A stretch of DNA of 64,000 nt. Source: Opisthocomus hoazin (lineage: Eukaryota; Chordata; Aves; Opisthocomiformes; Opisthocomidae). The notes beneath the pieces are model-generated. The model was not told the DNA's origin, did no database searches, and was given only the letters and a program-made list of their open reading frames with translations. Both the position numbers and the translations under genes were made by a program. The stretch lies in contig NC_134417.1 of NCBI RefSeq assembly GCF_030867145.1, forward strand, positions 6,487,577 through 6,551,576, in the 5' to 3' direction. How positions within the stretch are numbered: the stretch's first letter is position 1; every line of letters begins with the position of its first letter. Of this stretch, positions 52,025 to 64,000 are shown one piece after another.

Positions 52025-52320
52025 TTGGCCAAGCTCTTTTCAGTGGTGCCCAGTGACACGACAAAGGGCAATGGGCACAAACTGAAGCACAGGAAGTTCC
52101 GTCTGAACATGAGGAAGAACTTCTTCACTCTGAGGGTGACGGAGCCCTGGCACAGGCTGCCCAGGGAGGTTGTGGAGTCTCCTTCTCTAGAGATATTCAA
52201 GACCCGCCTGGACAAGGTCCTGTGCAGCCTGCTCTGGGTGACCCTGCTTTGGCAGGGGAGTTGGACTAGATGACCCACAGAGGTCCCTTCCAACCCCGAC
52301 CATTCTGTGATTCTGTGATT
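52025..52320 (+). mobile_element. CR1 LINE 3' end, young subfamily
   Basis: Begins at [20 protein letters not shown], continues through [20 protein letters not shown] and [12 protein letters not shown], and ends in the ATTCTGTGATT tail. The terminal stop codon seen in copies A and B is changed to TGG here (LLWVTLL), so its frame reads on. Confidence 0.93.
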
Positions 52321-54077
52321 GCCCCCTGAGCAGGGCTCTAATTACAGCCCGTCCTCTCCCGGCCCAGCGCCGCAGCACCCAGTGATCACTGCCTTTGAAG
52401 TCCAGGCTTTCAGAAACCAGCGAGGCTGCTCCTGATTGCACCTCGCAAGAGCTGAGAGGGATCAGAGCCAGGAGGGGACAGGCAAGGGTGGCAGCAGGGG
52501 CCGGGGGTCCCACAGCCGGGGTGCTCGGCCTGGGGCATGGCCCTTGGCTGATCTGTCTCCACGGGTCTCACAGGGGGAGCAGAAGGGTGTCTACAGAAGG
52601 AGGAGGTATCTAACGCACGAGAAGGAATTCAACCCAAGACGAGTTTTGTTTAACAGGGATTGTAATTAATTGGTAAAATCAATCAGACGCCCCCCGGTTG
52701 CTGACTCTGTTAAAACGACGGATGCTGAAGAGCATTGAATGCTAAAAGTGAGGCTGCATGGGGACAGTTCGGACAAGTGGCTTCAGCAACAATACTGATG
52801 TTTCCATAAAACTAAGTTTCATATAGAGCTCTAAGACATTAATAACGCCCTCAAACACAAGCGCTCCCACCGAGGCCATGCCTAGGCTCCAAGGCAGATC
52901 TTGAGTCAAAGCAGGATCTGGCCAAGGACATAACTCGACCTCCAACGGCCACTCCAGCCAAAGTGGGTTTGAAAACACCTGCCCTTCAGCCTGTCCTCCT
53001 GGCATCCCTCCTTCACTGCAGGAATGGCTGGGATTGACGCATCGACTGGAGCGACAGAGGAAGACGGATCCCGGCGAAGCAGCACACTGGGAGAGGAGCC
53101 CGCGCAAACCCGTCGCGGGCAGACTTAACGAAGAAACCCCGATTCACCTCCCATCATCATGCCAGTCCAAATTTGGGTTCAATTTGCCAAATTGTTTTGA
53201 CGTGGGAAAAACTGTTTTGGGGCAAAACTCCCAACCCACCTGTGGGCGGCGAGCCTCCCCGTGCTGGGCCCAGCACCCAAGCATGTGGGTGTCCCCCCGG
53301 CATGTTGCATCCTGCATCTCTGCCGCTTTGAACCCACCTCCCGCATCGCCCCGCAGCCCCCCGAGGGGTGGCCGCAGCAGGTGCCTTCACCCCGCAGGCC
53401 CACCAGCCCTGCCCCATGGCACCATCCCTCCTGCGGGCACCCACCATCCCGGCCACCCCCCGCAGCCCCTCTGGCCAGGGTGACCCAGCTCCATTCAGAG
53501 CCACGATGGGAGCGCAGAGCCACAGCCCATCCCTCCGCTGCAGACGCCTGACTCCTGCCTGCATCCCCCGGTTAAACACATCGAAGTGTCCCCAGAGAGC
53601 CCTGCCCTGGCGACCCATGCACAGAGGAAGGGGACTCGGCCCAGGACTTGGCTCTTCTTCCCCCACACCCTTCAGGAATGACATGACTAGACAGACCCGC
53701 TCGCAAATCGCTCCCTGAGAGCTCACGCACACGCTGCTAACACCAGAAGCTACCCTGTAATAACCCACCGTCCATATCATTACGATTAATTACATATTAA
53801 CATACCCCATAATCTTAACTGCTGCTAAGTCGCATCTTGAGGGGGTGCGAGCGGCTTTCAAAAGCCACCTGGCTGGTTCTCCTCTGGCTCTTACACCACC
53901 TGCCCAGGGAGAAGGGCTGGAGGCCACGGCAGGACTAGGATCCAGCGGACGGCTACAAGGCTCAGGGCTGGGACGGGCAGGAGGATCAGCAGGGCTGGAG
54001 TCACAGGGAAGGCACCGCTCTCCCAGCCGCCCCATGTTCCTGGGGAAACGCGAGAGCTCCTAACACGTTACACAGGA
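52321..54077. other. intergenic, no gene seen
   Basis: Mixed-composition DNA. An AT-rich stretch at about 53755-53830 stands out, but nothing is recognised. Confidence 0.5.
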
Positions 54078-54335
54078 CCACCACAGAACCACAGAATCAC
54101 AGAATAGTAGGGGTTGGAAGGGACCTCTGTGGGTCATCCAGTCCAACCCCCCTGCCGAAGCAGGGTCACCTACTGCAGGCTGCACAGGACCTTGTCCAGG
54201 CGGGTCTTGAATATCTCCAGAGAAGGAGACTCCACAACCTCCCTGGGCAGCCTGTTCCAGTGCTCCGTCACCCTCAGAGGGAAGAAGTTCTTCCTCATGT
54301 TCAGACGGAACTTCCTGTGCCTCAGTTTGTGCACC
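54078..54335 (-). mobile_element. CR1 LINE 3' end, young subfamily
   Basis: Minus-strand copy: tail at the left (ACAGAATCACAGAAT), then the 3' UTR and the ORF2 end [16 protein letters not shown] and [13 protein letters not shown]. 5'-truncated near 54335. Confidence 0.93.
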
Positions 54336-55530
54336 AAGTGTTAAGTGGCTCGAAGCAACTCCCTCCCCAATGCTGGGTTTCATCCCTGTGGCACCAAGGA
54401 GCCTTGCACAGCCTGCGGGACCCGGACTGTGCTTTTGGTGCTTGTGACATTGGGTGGGACTCAGCTGCATGAGAGGCGACAGTGGCAGCCCTCGCTGGGG
54501 CTGGTGCAGGGGCTCGGCCACCTTGCTGTTCAGGCAGCCCATGGGGTCGGCAGCTCATCCCACCCAGACCCTCGGGCATCAGAAGAACTCCCCAGATTCC
54601 TGTACCTTCCCCATGCCACCACCCTCAACCGTCCCACCCACTGGCAGCAAGACCCTGAGCATCCCTAACCTCGCACTCCTCCCAGCCCCTGAGCTTGCTG
54701 AAGGTCAGAGTGATTTCATTCTTCCACCAAGTCAGGGAAATCTGAGAAGCAGCACGGGGCAGGTAACGAGTGCTGCTTCTCGCCCCAGCAGCGCGGGCAT
54801 CTCCCACAGCCATACCTCCTTGCCCTGCTGCCGCCCGGCTCACTGCTGCTCAGCCGGCACGCACAGCCCTCGCCCCACGCCACAGGGCAGGGGAGGCTGC
54901 TGCTCTGAGCCCCTTTCTGGAGCTACCTCCTAAAAACTGCGCCAATTCCACATGCAAGGCACCCTCAGTATCAGCAGCATGGCTGGCACTGGGTCTGTGC
55001 TGACAGAGAGGGCGTTTCTCCTTTCGATTCTCATAGGGGTAAAACATACACAGCATCCTCACCAAGACGAAACTTCAGGAGGAAAGCAAGGCTCTTCCAG
55101 AGAGGCAGAGCCTTCACCATTTCACCTCCAGGGCAGCACACCACCTTCCATCCACGATATAGCTCCAGCCAAAAAAAAAAAAAACCAACACAAAACACAA
55201 GCTGGAAAGAAGCCTGGGGCTGGCTCTGCCCCGAAGCTGCAGCCGTTTCATGTGGCTCCAACGCCTCTCGCCCGGCAGCTCGCACTTTCAAAGAACGGCT
55301 TGCATGCACACAGGCACACAAAACACACTTAATGAGTGTCTCGCATCCCACTGTGTGTGTTCTGACACAGCCCCAATTGCCAAGGAAAAAAAAAAAGCGT
55401 GTGTGTGTGTGGATGGATGGATATACAAAGGCTTTAAAGACGACATTGCTTGCATTTTTACAGCTTTGTTGAAGGGTTTTGGTTGGTTCTTTTTTTAATA
55501 TAAAAGCCTAAAGTAAACATAATCCAAAGA
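54336..55530. other. intergenic, with a change from GC-rich to AT-rich DNA
   Basis: No gene seen. Short A-runs lie at about 55171-55184 and 55385-55396, with a GTGTGT run near 55400. AT content rises clearly from about 55.3 kb onward. Confidence 0.5.
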
Positions 55531-58500
55531 AAGGGGGTTTTTTAATCTTTAATACTTTACTTGCAAGTGTAACACCTGTAGAGCTCCGACACTCCCCAAG
55601 GAACGTGTTTTACAGTAACTATTTGAGACTGAAAGCAGGCAACTGCTGAGAAAAACATTGCTACTGGCTAGTATTACACACGCTGCCAACAGGAGTATTC
55701 TTTCAGAAAGTGAGAGGATTAAGCCTTTCAGGGAAGTCTATCACAGAATCAACATGGCAGCTTTTCAAGCTTTAGCTCTCAGGTGTTCCCAGCCATAACA
55801 CGCTGCCTGCGTGGTGAAGCCCTCTCCCTGGGCAAGCCGGGCACGGCAGGAGCTCACCCGCCACCGCACCGGCGCGGAGCTGGGCGAGATGGACCCTTGT
55901 GCTCTGCACAAGGATTCAGCTTGTTTTGGAGTAATGACAATGAAGTTTTATTTCTTTCCTGCAAGTAAAACAAACGGGGAATCTAACACACCGACCATGG
56001 TGCCATGTTTGAGCCTTTCAGTGAACACAAATTCTCACTGCTGGTTTCAGCTGCACAAACAGCCATCGTTCAGGTCAGTTCTCACCTCATCAAGGCAAGC
56101 TGTAGTCCTCCAAGGAGGACTTCTGCTCACATTTTGTCACCTGCAAGATATATATGCCTGCCTGGTATGTACGTTCACTGGGTGGCTTAAAACATCTGAG
56201 TTTGCAAGCCTGCTGCATGCCAGTCACTTAAAAAGAAACGATTCTATGCAACCGAGATTTGGGGACCATGGAAATTCTCAGCAGGAGCTGGACATCTACC
56301 CGTCCTTCTCAAATCCAAGAGCTAATATCAGCACATATTAAACGATGTATTAAAACTCACAATTCACCTGCTGCCATAGCAAGCCCTTCCTAGGCCAGAT
56401 GCATGGATTGTAACAAGACCTTTGAAAGAAGCAAATCGCATCACATCTGCCAGCTGTCAGATTTTTTAGGTTTTCTTTGAATTATCAGGTCATTGCCATC
56501 ATCAGAGACAAGATACTTACCTGGAAAGCCCAAGCAACCACAACAACTCTTCCACTCCTCTAAAGCATCCCCAGTTTTAACTGTGTTATAATAAACGGCT
56601 CCATTCCTTTGGACCAAGTCAGAATTGGACTCTCTTGACCAGCTGGTTACCCAAATAAAACACCCACTGCAACACATTTGCATACATCTATGAAAGGAGA
56701 AAATATAATCACTTTATTTTCAGTATACAGACTAAATCGCACCATAAAATATAGATGGTGAGTGAGCACACATGAATAAAATACCCCGCACTTCAAAAAA
56801 AGCCCACTTTTGCCACTTCTGCTGAATCCATCATTTGCCATGCGGAGCTCACAGCTCTCCAGCGTTGTTTCCAAAAGCAGCTGCAGTACTCCCAAGAGCA
56901 GCGCTCCATCTACTACAATTCAAAAAACGCCCCCAGCTTGCATGTAAGTGCTACATTTTCCTGTATGCCTTGAAATACTAGTTAGGTACAACACTATTTC
57001 ATCATCTCTGCTCCCAAACTATGTCAGGTCCCCCCTTCCACCAAGGCAAGAAGAATTACTTCTACAACAAGGTACAATCAGCAAGTTGTAGCAATAAACT
57101 CTTCAGAGGTGCAGAACGATGGCGTACTGCGATCTGCAGCACATGAATATGCAGCACGGACAGCAAGACATAAATACTGACGAGTTGTACGCACACGCAT
57201 GCACACAGTCACCTCCCTACAGCTTTCTCCACGCTGTGACTCCTGCCAATGTCATATGCTTTTCACAGGGGGAAAAAAAAAGCCCTTCTCAAATTGAGCC
57301 CGTTTAAAGCTGCCAACAAAATCTGATTCCATGTGCTATCAATGGGCATGTTATTGCTTGTAGTGAACCGGAGAAGATTTGGACCTACACAAGAGACTTG
57401 CCTGCAAAGCACAAAGGGCACCAGTGGCCCCTGAGCAGTTCTACAAACCGATCATTGCAGCAGGTATTTCCCACACCCTCCACACCAGCGGTCGGCTACA
57501 ATACTCTGTCGTTCTAAACACGTCGTACCATCCTCTAGAAAACACAGGAGGTGTCTTCTCTGACTCGTATTTAAATACACAAGAGCAGTCATCAGCAAGA
57601 AGCCGTTACAGTTAATTTTACAAAATTCATCACGTTAATCTTCGCTCGTTCATCAATTAGCGGGTGACCTGGGCTGTGACGGCACAGGCCAGCAGCGCCT
57701 CATCCTCTCAACACCCACGTCAACGGAAGAGGAGCTGACGCTACTGCAAAGATGTTTTACACACCCATTGGAGCAGACACATTCTCACTGCACTTTCAGG
57801 CTGCCAGTGACCTACCTCGCCCATGGTGAACCCGACCAAAGTGTTTAAGAATCCAGCCTTTACATTTTGCACCTCTAATTGAACGTAAAGTTTACAACTG
57901 TCTTTAAGGAGTAATAAAGCAGCTCTTGGGATTTCTTTCAAGCAAACACTGATTCAAAGGCTCAGTACAAACTCACCAGCCCATTCTATACGTCCAGTCA
58001 GTCACTGACAACAGCTCCCTAGATCTTCTCCTGAAGTTACACACCGCACGATCGCTTTCTTTGCTAAAGCATCCTGACTAGAACCTTGTTTTATAGCCTC
58101 TCTTGCTGACTATACTCTTCAAATCAGTTCTGACTGCAAATTCTATCCCTAACTTAATCTTACCAATTTTATGATATTCGCTATTTCCTGTCTACTGGTG
58201 CTCCAGATGCAACACTACCTCTAAAAAGATACAACTTCCAGCAGGTGATCCAAACCAGCTCCGTTCTCAGACAGCAGATTGGTGAAGGCAGGCTGCAGAT
58301 TGCAAAGTCTCCAAGCTTTCCATACCATGAAGTGAGGTAGCAACAAGCAGCCTTTGAAACACCATTGTCTCCGTATTTTTCCCTAGTATTAAATCCCTTT
58401 TCCACACAATTTAGTGAGTAAACTAGAGGCTTCTCTGGAGCAGTGGAAGAAGAAAAGAGATGGTAAATAAATAACGAATGATAAGAAGAACTAGGCCAAT

Positions 58501-58594
58501 AGTTTTGCAAAAAGTTTTCCTTTTTGGTACCAGCACTGCGCCCTGCTAGTTTTCAGGTGGAGAGAAATACAAAAACACTTCAGTCTCTGTGAGT
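55531..58594 (-). other. UBE2G2: probable UBE2G2 3' UTR and downstream sequence
   Basis: AT-rich sequence after the UBE2G2 stop. Candidate minus-strand polyadenylation signals are AATAAA at about 56713-56718 (plus-strand TTTATT) and ATTAAA-like sites near 55543-55552. UBE2G2 has a long 3' UTR in mammals, so much of this may be transcribed. No coding exon seen. Confidence 0.45.
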
Positions 58595-61500
58595 TTATAG
58601 TCCAAGTGACTTCTGCACAATCTGCTTGGCAATTTTATTAAATTGTTCTCTGTCTTCCCGCCACATCTTGGAGGCGTCTACATTGGCTCCACTTTCATCA
58701 TTTGGCTCTGAAACGAGAAAGACTGAAAGATAGGTGGGCAGGCAGGCAACGGAGCAAGACCCTCTCGCTTTTTCAATAGTGCCTCTGTACTGCCACTTCC
58801 CCGTGGCTTTGGCACGCTTCCCCTGCTTGAGACTACAGAAACACCACCAAAGAAAATCCAGCGACCGCTGCTGGATTCCCAAACGGTTCCAATTTAACCG
58901 ATCACAAGAGAATATCACAGCAAGGTTAGGTAAGATTAGGTAAGAAACAAGTGGCAGAGGAGCAAGACTTTCTTTTGCTTATGCTTTCAGCAGCTGAGCC
59001 CCAGCATGCACACGGAAAAACACAATGCGGCACCACCAGTGCTGTCAAGGGTTTTCAAAACTGCACACTGCTCCCTGCAAAATGTTTTTTCTGGTTCTGC
59101 GGCTTAACAGACACAAAGCGCTCCCGACCAGGCCACCCAAACAGGCTCTGTCACTCTTTGGGATGGCTTGTTCTATTAAAAAACAATAAAACAAACCAAG
59201 AAAACCCATAGAATGCTTTCATTTCTGCAACATCTTTCATCCAAGGATTTCCGAGCGCTTTACAAAGTACATCATGCCCCTGTGATTCCACCATTTCATT
59301 TTGTACAGAGGTAAGCTGAAACATGGGCTTTATCAGGTTCGTGGTCAGCATTCAGGGGGACAACTGTCATGGGATTACACAAGTCACTAGGACAGAACAT
59401 ACTCTAACCATTTTGCTTCACACACTAGTCCAAATCCACCCCAGCCCAGTTCACGGCAGACATCTTGGGCTCACGTTTTTCTCAACACAACACTGATGGC
59501 CAACCCTTAAGAGCCAGCAGATGTGCCAGTCACCCAGTTTGGTAAGCTTGGGCTTATGCTAGCTGCAGAGTCATAGCTGCGAGTTTGCCAGCAGCCTGAA
59601 AGAAGCTGATCATTGATGCATTAGACTAATTCATCCAAAAGCCATGGGAAAACAGGATGCACAGGCAGAGAACAGGACCAGTGACTCCTACATTAACCAG
59701 TCGAGGTAAAGCTGCACCACAAACCAAGTTCTTGGAGGCCAAGGGAAGCCCAGCGAGGTACTGTTTGTCTGCACAGCTTCCCAGCAGTAGGTTACTATTC
59801 CGAAGCTACAATGCTCCCATGTAAGAATCTGTTGCTGGCTCTATGATCAACTTTGCTGCTTCTAAACCCTCTAAAACCTTTTATCATTCAAAATTGATTC
59901 TAAGAGACACGGCTCTGCCATTTCAGGCAGTTCAGTGGAATGTCCACGATGTGGAAAAGGAACCATCTTTCAGGGAGCTGTACATGACAGAGCTGATCCA
60001 CAGCCCTTGATGGCTCTAGCGAAAGCCATTTAAAAGGCTGCACAAAAAATTCTTCACCCTACCTCTCTTCTCAAGAAGTCTTCCTCTAAATCAGAGATGG
60101 CAGAATGGGGTACATTCCCAGGCTGGCAAATAACTAACAGAAACAGAGGGTGTTGGCTTGTGAATCACAGAAGCCGTGGACTCCAGTTTACCGTACTGGT
60201 TAGATCTGGCTGGTAACCTTTCAGCTGCTAGAGCCAAATCCAACACAAGCTGCAATCAATAGCTTTAAAATGCACAAGAGCCAAACAGACACCACAGCAA
60301 GCACAAAGGCGGAGCACAGGTTTTGTCCAGGAGCAGGGACCCAGCAGAGCCTCCAGACCCACCCGCCCAGCACCATCTCTCCACGGCTGCTGACCCGGAA
60401 GGAAAGCAGCGCAGTCACTCGCAAAGCTGAAAACACCTGTTTGCTAACTCAGTCCTATTTTTTTTCTATTATTTTCAGAGAACGGGGCTTTAAGAACTGT
60501 GGTTGCTACTAAGCAGCTTTAAATGTCCTTTGTTCACTTAACAAATCAAACAGCAACAATCAGCTCTAGCTAACTCAGTAACTGCCATCTGAGCTACTGC
60601 TAATAAAACAGTGGTCCTTACCTGCCAGCATGCTAACAACCGACAAGAGGATCTTTTCCACACTCTGCACGGGACTCCACCGCTCAGCACTGCTCTCATA
60701 TCCCATGGGATCATCCCCAGGAGCATGAAGAATAGAGATGCAAACTCTCCCATCTGGGTAAACTGCACAAAAAGTACAAGGGATTGGTTGTTACTCAGTA
60801 GAAACACTGGCCTCTCCAGATCTTTAGCACAGATGAATGTTTGGACTTGGTTTTCGTGTGACTGAAGCTAAACCCAGTTTTAAATTTCTTCTTCCAAAGG
60901 CAAGAGGACACAAAACCCGAAAGACAAAAATGCAGCAAAAATTTCCTCTAAGCAAATTCAACAAACTTGGGTCATCCTTCCCCAACAGAAGCCTGCCAGG
61001 AGCACTTGTGCCATTTAATACCAGTGACAGGCTCCACGGAAAAAGTAAGAGATGCAGCCTGGTGGAGCAAGGCAAGTATTTATGCACAGACACAGCTCCA
61101 AGTAGGTAACCAGTACTACTTAAATGGAAGGGTAACAGTCACACAGCACTGAATGCACGTTGGGAGTCCTCCAGTGGACTGCGACTGTAAAAAGAGGAAA
61201 ACTTGCTCTGCTGCAGCAAGGAGGGAAAGGTGGTATGTTATAAACAATAAAATTGATCTTTTTTGAACATTACTGAGGTGCAGCCAGAAGAGTTCACACT
61301 ACTTTTTCAGATTTTGCTTAAAACTCAGCTGCATTAAAGCACGTGGGAACAAGGTAACCTATCAATTAAGGATGCAGTTGTCTTCCCCTCCCACCTTTCA
61401 CATAAGCAAAGAATCTGCAACAGTAAAGCCATCTTCACAGACGATGGACTCCGCTGACTTGATAACGAGGCCAAAGAAAGGCTGAAGAGGCAACACAAAT

Positions 61501-63982
61501 AGAATGGACTTCAAAACACTGCTTTAGCAACAGGCCTAATTCTGCAGCCTCCCAAGGAATGACAGCTTCAGCCCAGTACTTTCAGTGCTCCCGTTCCTTG
61601 GGTGACCAAACCTGCGCCATTGCCAGGAAAACAAGACAAAACAACGAGAGGGAATGACCGCTGGAAGCAGTTGTGCTCATTTCCAGCTCCTTCCGTTCAC
61701 CCAGCTAATGTCTGCACAAGCCTGCAACACTAAGTGCTTTGGAAGACTTTTATTTACATCCCCTCCTGCAGCCCCAGGCTGGGGACTGGAGCTGGTCTAG
61801 CCATAGCTGCAAGAGATGAAAACAGCACGTGCTGAATCAGCACTTCTCCTTGCAAGTTAAGAACACACTGGTAGAAGGTATTTCACTTGTAAGTTATTCT
61901 AATGTTTTTATGCAGTGCCTCACTTAAAACAGCTGGACCACAGTGGCACAATCAAGACAGCAAAGGCTGATGCCAGGAAGATGTATGCATCTTCCCACTT
62001 TGGCACTAAGTGCTAATGCAAGACTTGCCATTAGTCGCTACTTCGAAGTTATCTTCGCCAGAGCACCCATGGATGTCTTTTTATTTTAAGAGAAGATAGT
62101 TCTGCGGCGTCTCAGTTCCCCCCTCTACATAACACAAACCGCAAAGACAAGGCAACACAGCAGAGTTTTTAAACATTTTCTTTGCAGTTCCTCACAGATG
62201 GAGGAATAAGCACTTAAGGAACAGAAAAAGCACAGCACAGCCACCCATTTCTACAACCTTTCTGGGTATAACCACACCATCACAATCCCACCCAGGAAAA
62301 GGATTCAAGTGTCTCTTGTAGCTGATCTCAACTTTAAATTAACATGACCCAAAGTCACTGAACTTTAAAGAGCTGAGCTGACAATCCAGTATGTTCCAGT
62401 TAACCCCACAGAGGAAGCACCTATCTGTAAAGCCACTCTGTAAAACCTGAGAATCAGTCAGTTTGTGCTTCTCCGTACCATACTCCTCCTTGGCTACGCT
62501 GCACACCTAAAGCAGCTGCGAGCAGTGAACCTCACACCAAGGTCACAATCAGAGCTGCAGAGTATTGCATGGGCACGGATTTGCCCATGAAGACCAGTCC
62601 TGCCGAGAAGTTTGGGTGACAGAGTCCAGCTGCAGCAAGGTCTGATGCAGGCACACATCGACGCGGCTGATGCTGCCAGGTGCCAAACGCTGCACTGTCA
62701 CAGACATCAGAAGTCCAGAGGTGATGCTACACTATGATTGGCATGTCCACACAGTTCTGTGCTGAGACATGCAGGTGTGTCTTCCACGGGAGAATGGAAA
62801 GATGTGGATTAAATGGGCAAGAATCTGCATCTGTGGTGCTTCGAGAAGGGAAGAACAGAAGAACTTAAAGAAATCGCAAAATTCCTTGCTATAGGATGAA
62901 ATAAATAAATTCCCAGCTGAGGTTAAGATTTGCATTATGCAAGTGCAGGAATGTCAGCTGGGAAGGAAACACTAGGCAGGAAGGCAGCATTTTTTTTTTC
63001 TTCCTCTCAAGTGGCAGAGACTTAACAGCCTAGAATGCAGATCCAGCCCATCGAATCTGGGTGGTGATAAGCAATCTTTAACAATCCGTGTTGATTTAGC
63101 AATGTCATAAGCAACAATTTCACAAAGAACGCCAAGGCTGACTCCAGAAAGTAGTGCTCCAGGCTGCGAAAGGGTGCTCTAAGGTTCTTCCCTCAAGCTT
63201 GTTAGCTGTACTTGTTGTTACTTCAATTACTTCCACTGAAAAGTCTTAAGATAATATTGTCACCATAAGAATTGCAGAGAAAAGGCCAGCAAAGTCTTAA
63301 TATTAAATGCCTGCAAATGTGTCATCTGCTTGAACAGAACACTCTGTATTTCAGAAAGATCATATCAGGAATGTAACTAAACCTGTGACTTGATGGAGAA
63401 AAAGCCAATGGTGCCTAACAAAGCTGCATCCGCATTTCGGTGAATGTGAACAAATATTCACTTGTTTAAGTAACACTGAACTACTTAAATTCAAGCCACA
63501 GAGCAAGATGGGAAGAAGTCTGTATTAATTCACTAAATCTCACATCTTGTACAGAAGATTTATCTTTAGACTATTTATGCAATAGTTCTAAGTATTCCTG
63601 GAATGATCTTGAAGGCAGTGAAATTGTTGGAATCTGTATTGGACTGTTCATGACCAAAAGCTATATGAGAAATCATGTGATAAGGGAAAGCGCCCCTAAG
63701 ACAGACAGAATTGCTGGACAGCTGAACACTCCTACTGCATACTCAAGGTTGGAAAGGGAGAGAACCACCCTTGGTGGGGATACTGGCTCTCCTACTGCAA
63801 CAGTTTGTTTTTAAGGTGCACAAACAACCCACTCCCCTGTACGCCCTGCTGCGTCAGACTCACTGTTCGGATGGAACATCTCGCACGTGAACCTCATCTT
63901 CGGAGGGCTTAGCGGGTAGTCGAGTGGAAAGCTCAGAATAGCAGGGAAAACACCATACTCGAAACAGGTGTCTTCAGGACCC
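58595..63982 (-). CDS. UBE2G2: UBE2G2, ubiquitin-conjugating enzyme E2 G2 (last three coding exons)
   Basis: E2 enzyme of ER-associated degradation; with ligases such as gp78 and HRD1 it builds Lys48 ubiquitin chains on misfolded proteins at the cytosolic face of the ER. Exons in transcript order: 63982-63864, 60762-60622, 58707-58595, in phase, covering residues 43-165 by human numbering. Visible are [35 protein letters not shown] with the E2 core Pro residues, [19 protein letters not shown] with catalytic Cys89, the acidic-loop insertion ([17 protein letters not shown]) typical of UBE2G-type E2s, and the C-terminal helix ending [10 protein letters not shown]. It is nearly identical to human as I recall it (for example Tyr for Phe at 51). 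The first exons lie beyond the right edge. Confidence 0.97.
58708..60621 (-). other. UBE2G2 last intron, no further feature
   Basis: About 1.9 kb of AT-rich intronic DNA; no repeat family or exon recognised. Confidence 0.6.
60763..63863 (-). other. UBE2G2 intron, no further feature
   Basis: About 3.1 kb of AT-rich intronic DNA without a recognised element. Confidence 0.6.
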
Positions 63983-64000
63983 CTAGAAACAGATAAAAAA

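Overview
This is a 64-kb piece of vertebrate nuclear DNA, almost certainly from a bird. It holds CR1 LINEs of at least two subfamilies, all with the CR1-type ATTCTGTG tail. Its introns are short (a 32-exon TRPM2 fits in 17 kb), its left and middle parts are GC-rich with many minisatellites, and the gene order is TRPM2 - LRRC3 - TSPEAR - UBE2G2, as on human 21q22.3. I cannot name the species from sequence alone.

Layout. 1-5.45 kb: two CR1 LINEs of one young subfamily, head to tail; the second keeps a long reverse-transcriptase frame. 5.5-9.5 kb: no gene seen; a possible old LTR, an AT microsatellite and the TRPM2 5' flank, with a CR1 tail just before the first coding exon. 9.5-26.5 kb: TRPM2 on +, 32 coding exons whose splice phases all agree, 1,508 codons. 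About 26.5-27.8 kb: its probable 3' UTR. 28.1-28.9 kb: a CpG island with short tandem repeats, the probable LRRC3 promoter and first exon. 30.14-30.90 kb: LRRC3 in a single coding exon on +. 33.1-45.8 kb: TSPEAR on -, 12 coding exons, 675 codons, tail to tail with LRRC3. 46-55 kb: intergenic DNA with three more CR1 tails of the young subfamily. From about 55.3 kb the DNA becomes AT-rich, and the last three coding exons of UBE2G2 (-) run to the right edge; its 5' exons lie outside.

The genes do not form one pathway. TRPM2 is an ADP-ribose-gated calcium channel, LRRC3 a small leucine-rich-repeat membrane protein, TSPEAR a secreted EAR-repeat protein of ear and skin appendages, and UBE2G2 the ubiquitin-conjugating enzyme of ER-associated degradation. 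What links them is an old conserved neighbourhood.

The least expected signals are in TRPM2. A 76-bp tandem duplication carries a complete 3' splice site plus the start of the exon encoding S6. Intron 1 has a GC donor. A diverged intronic repeat pair has one copy supplying the branch point of exon 10. A 27-bp minisatellite lies inside the part of the gene encoding the NUDT9-H domain.
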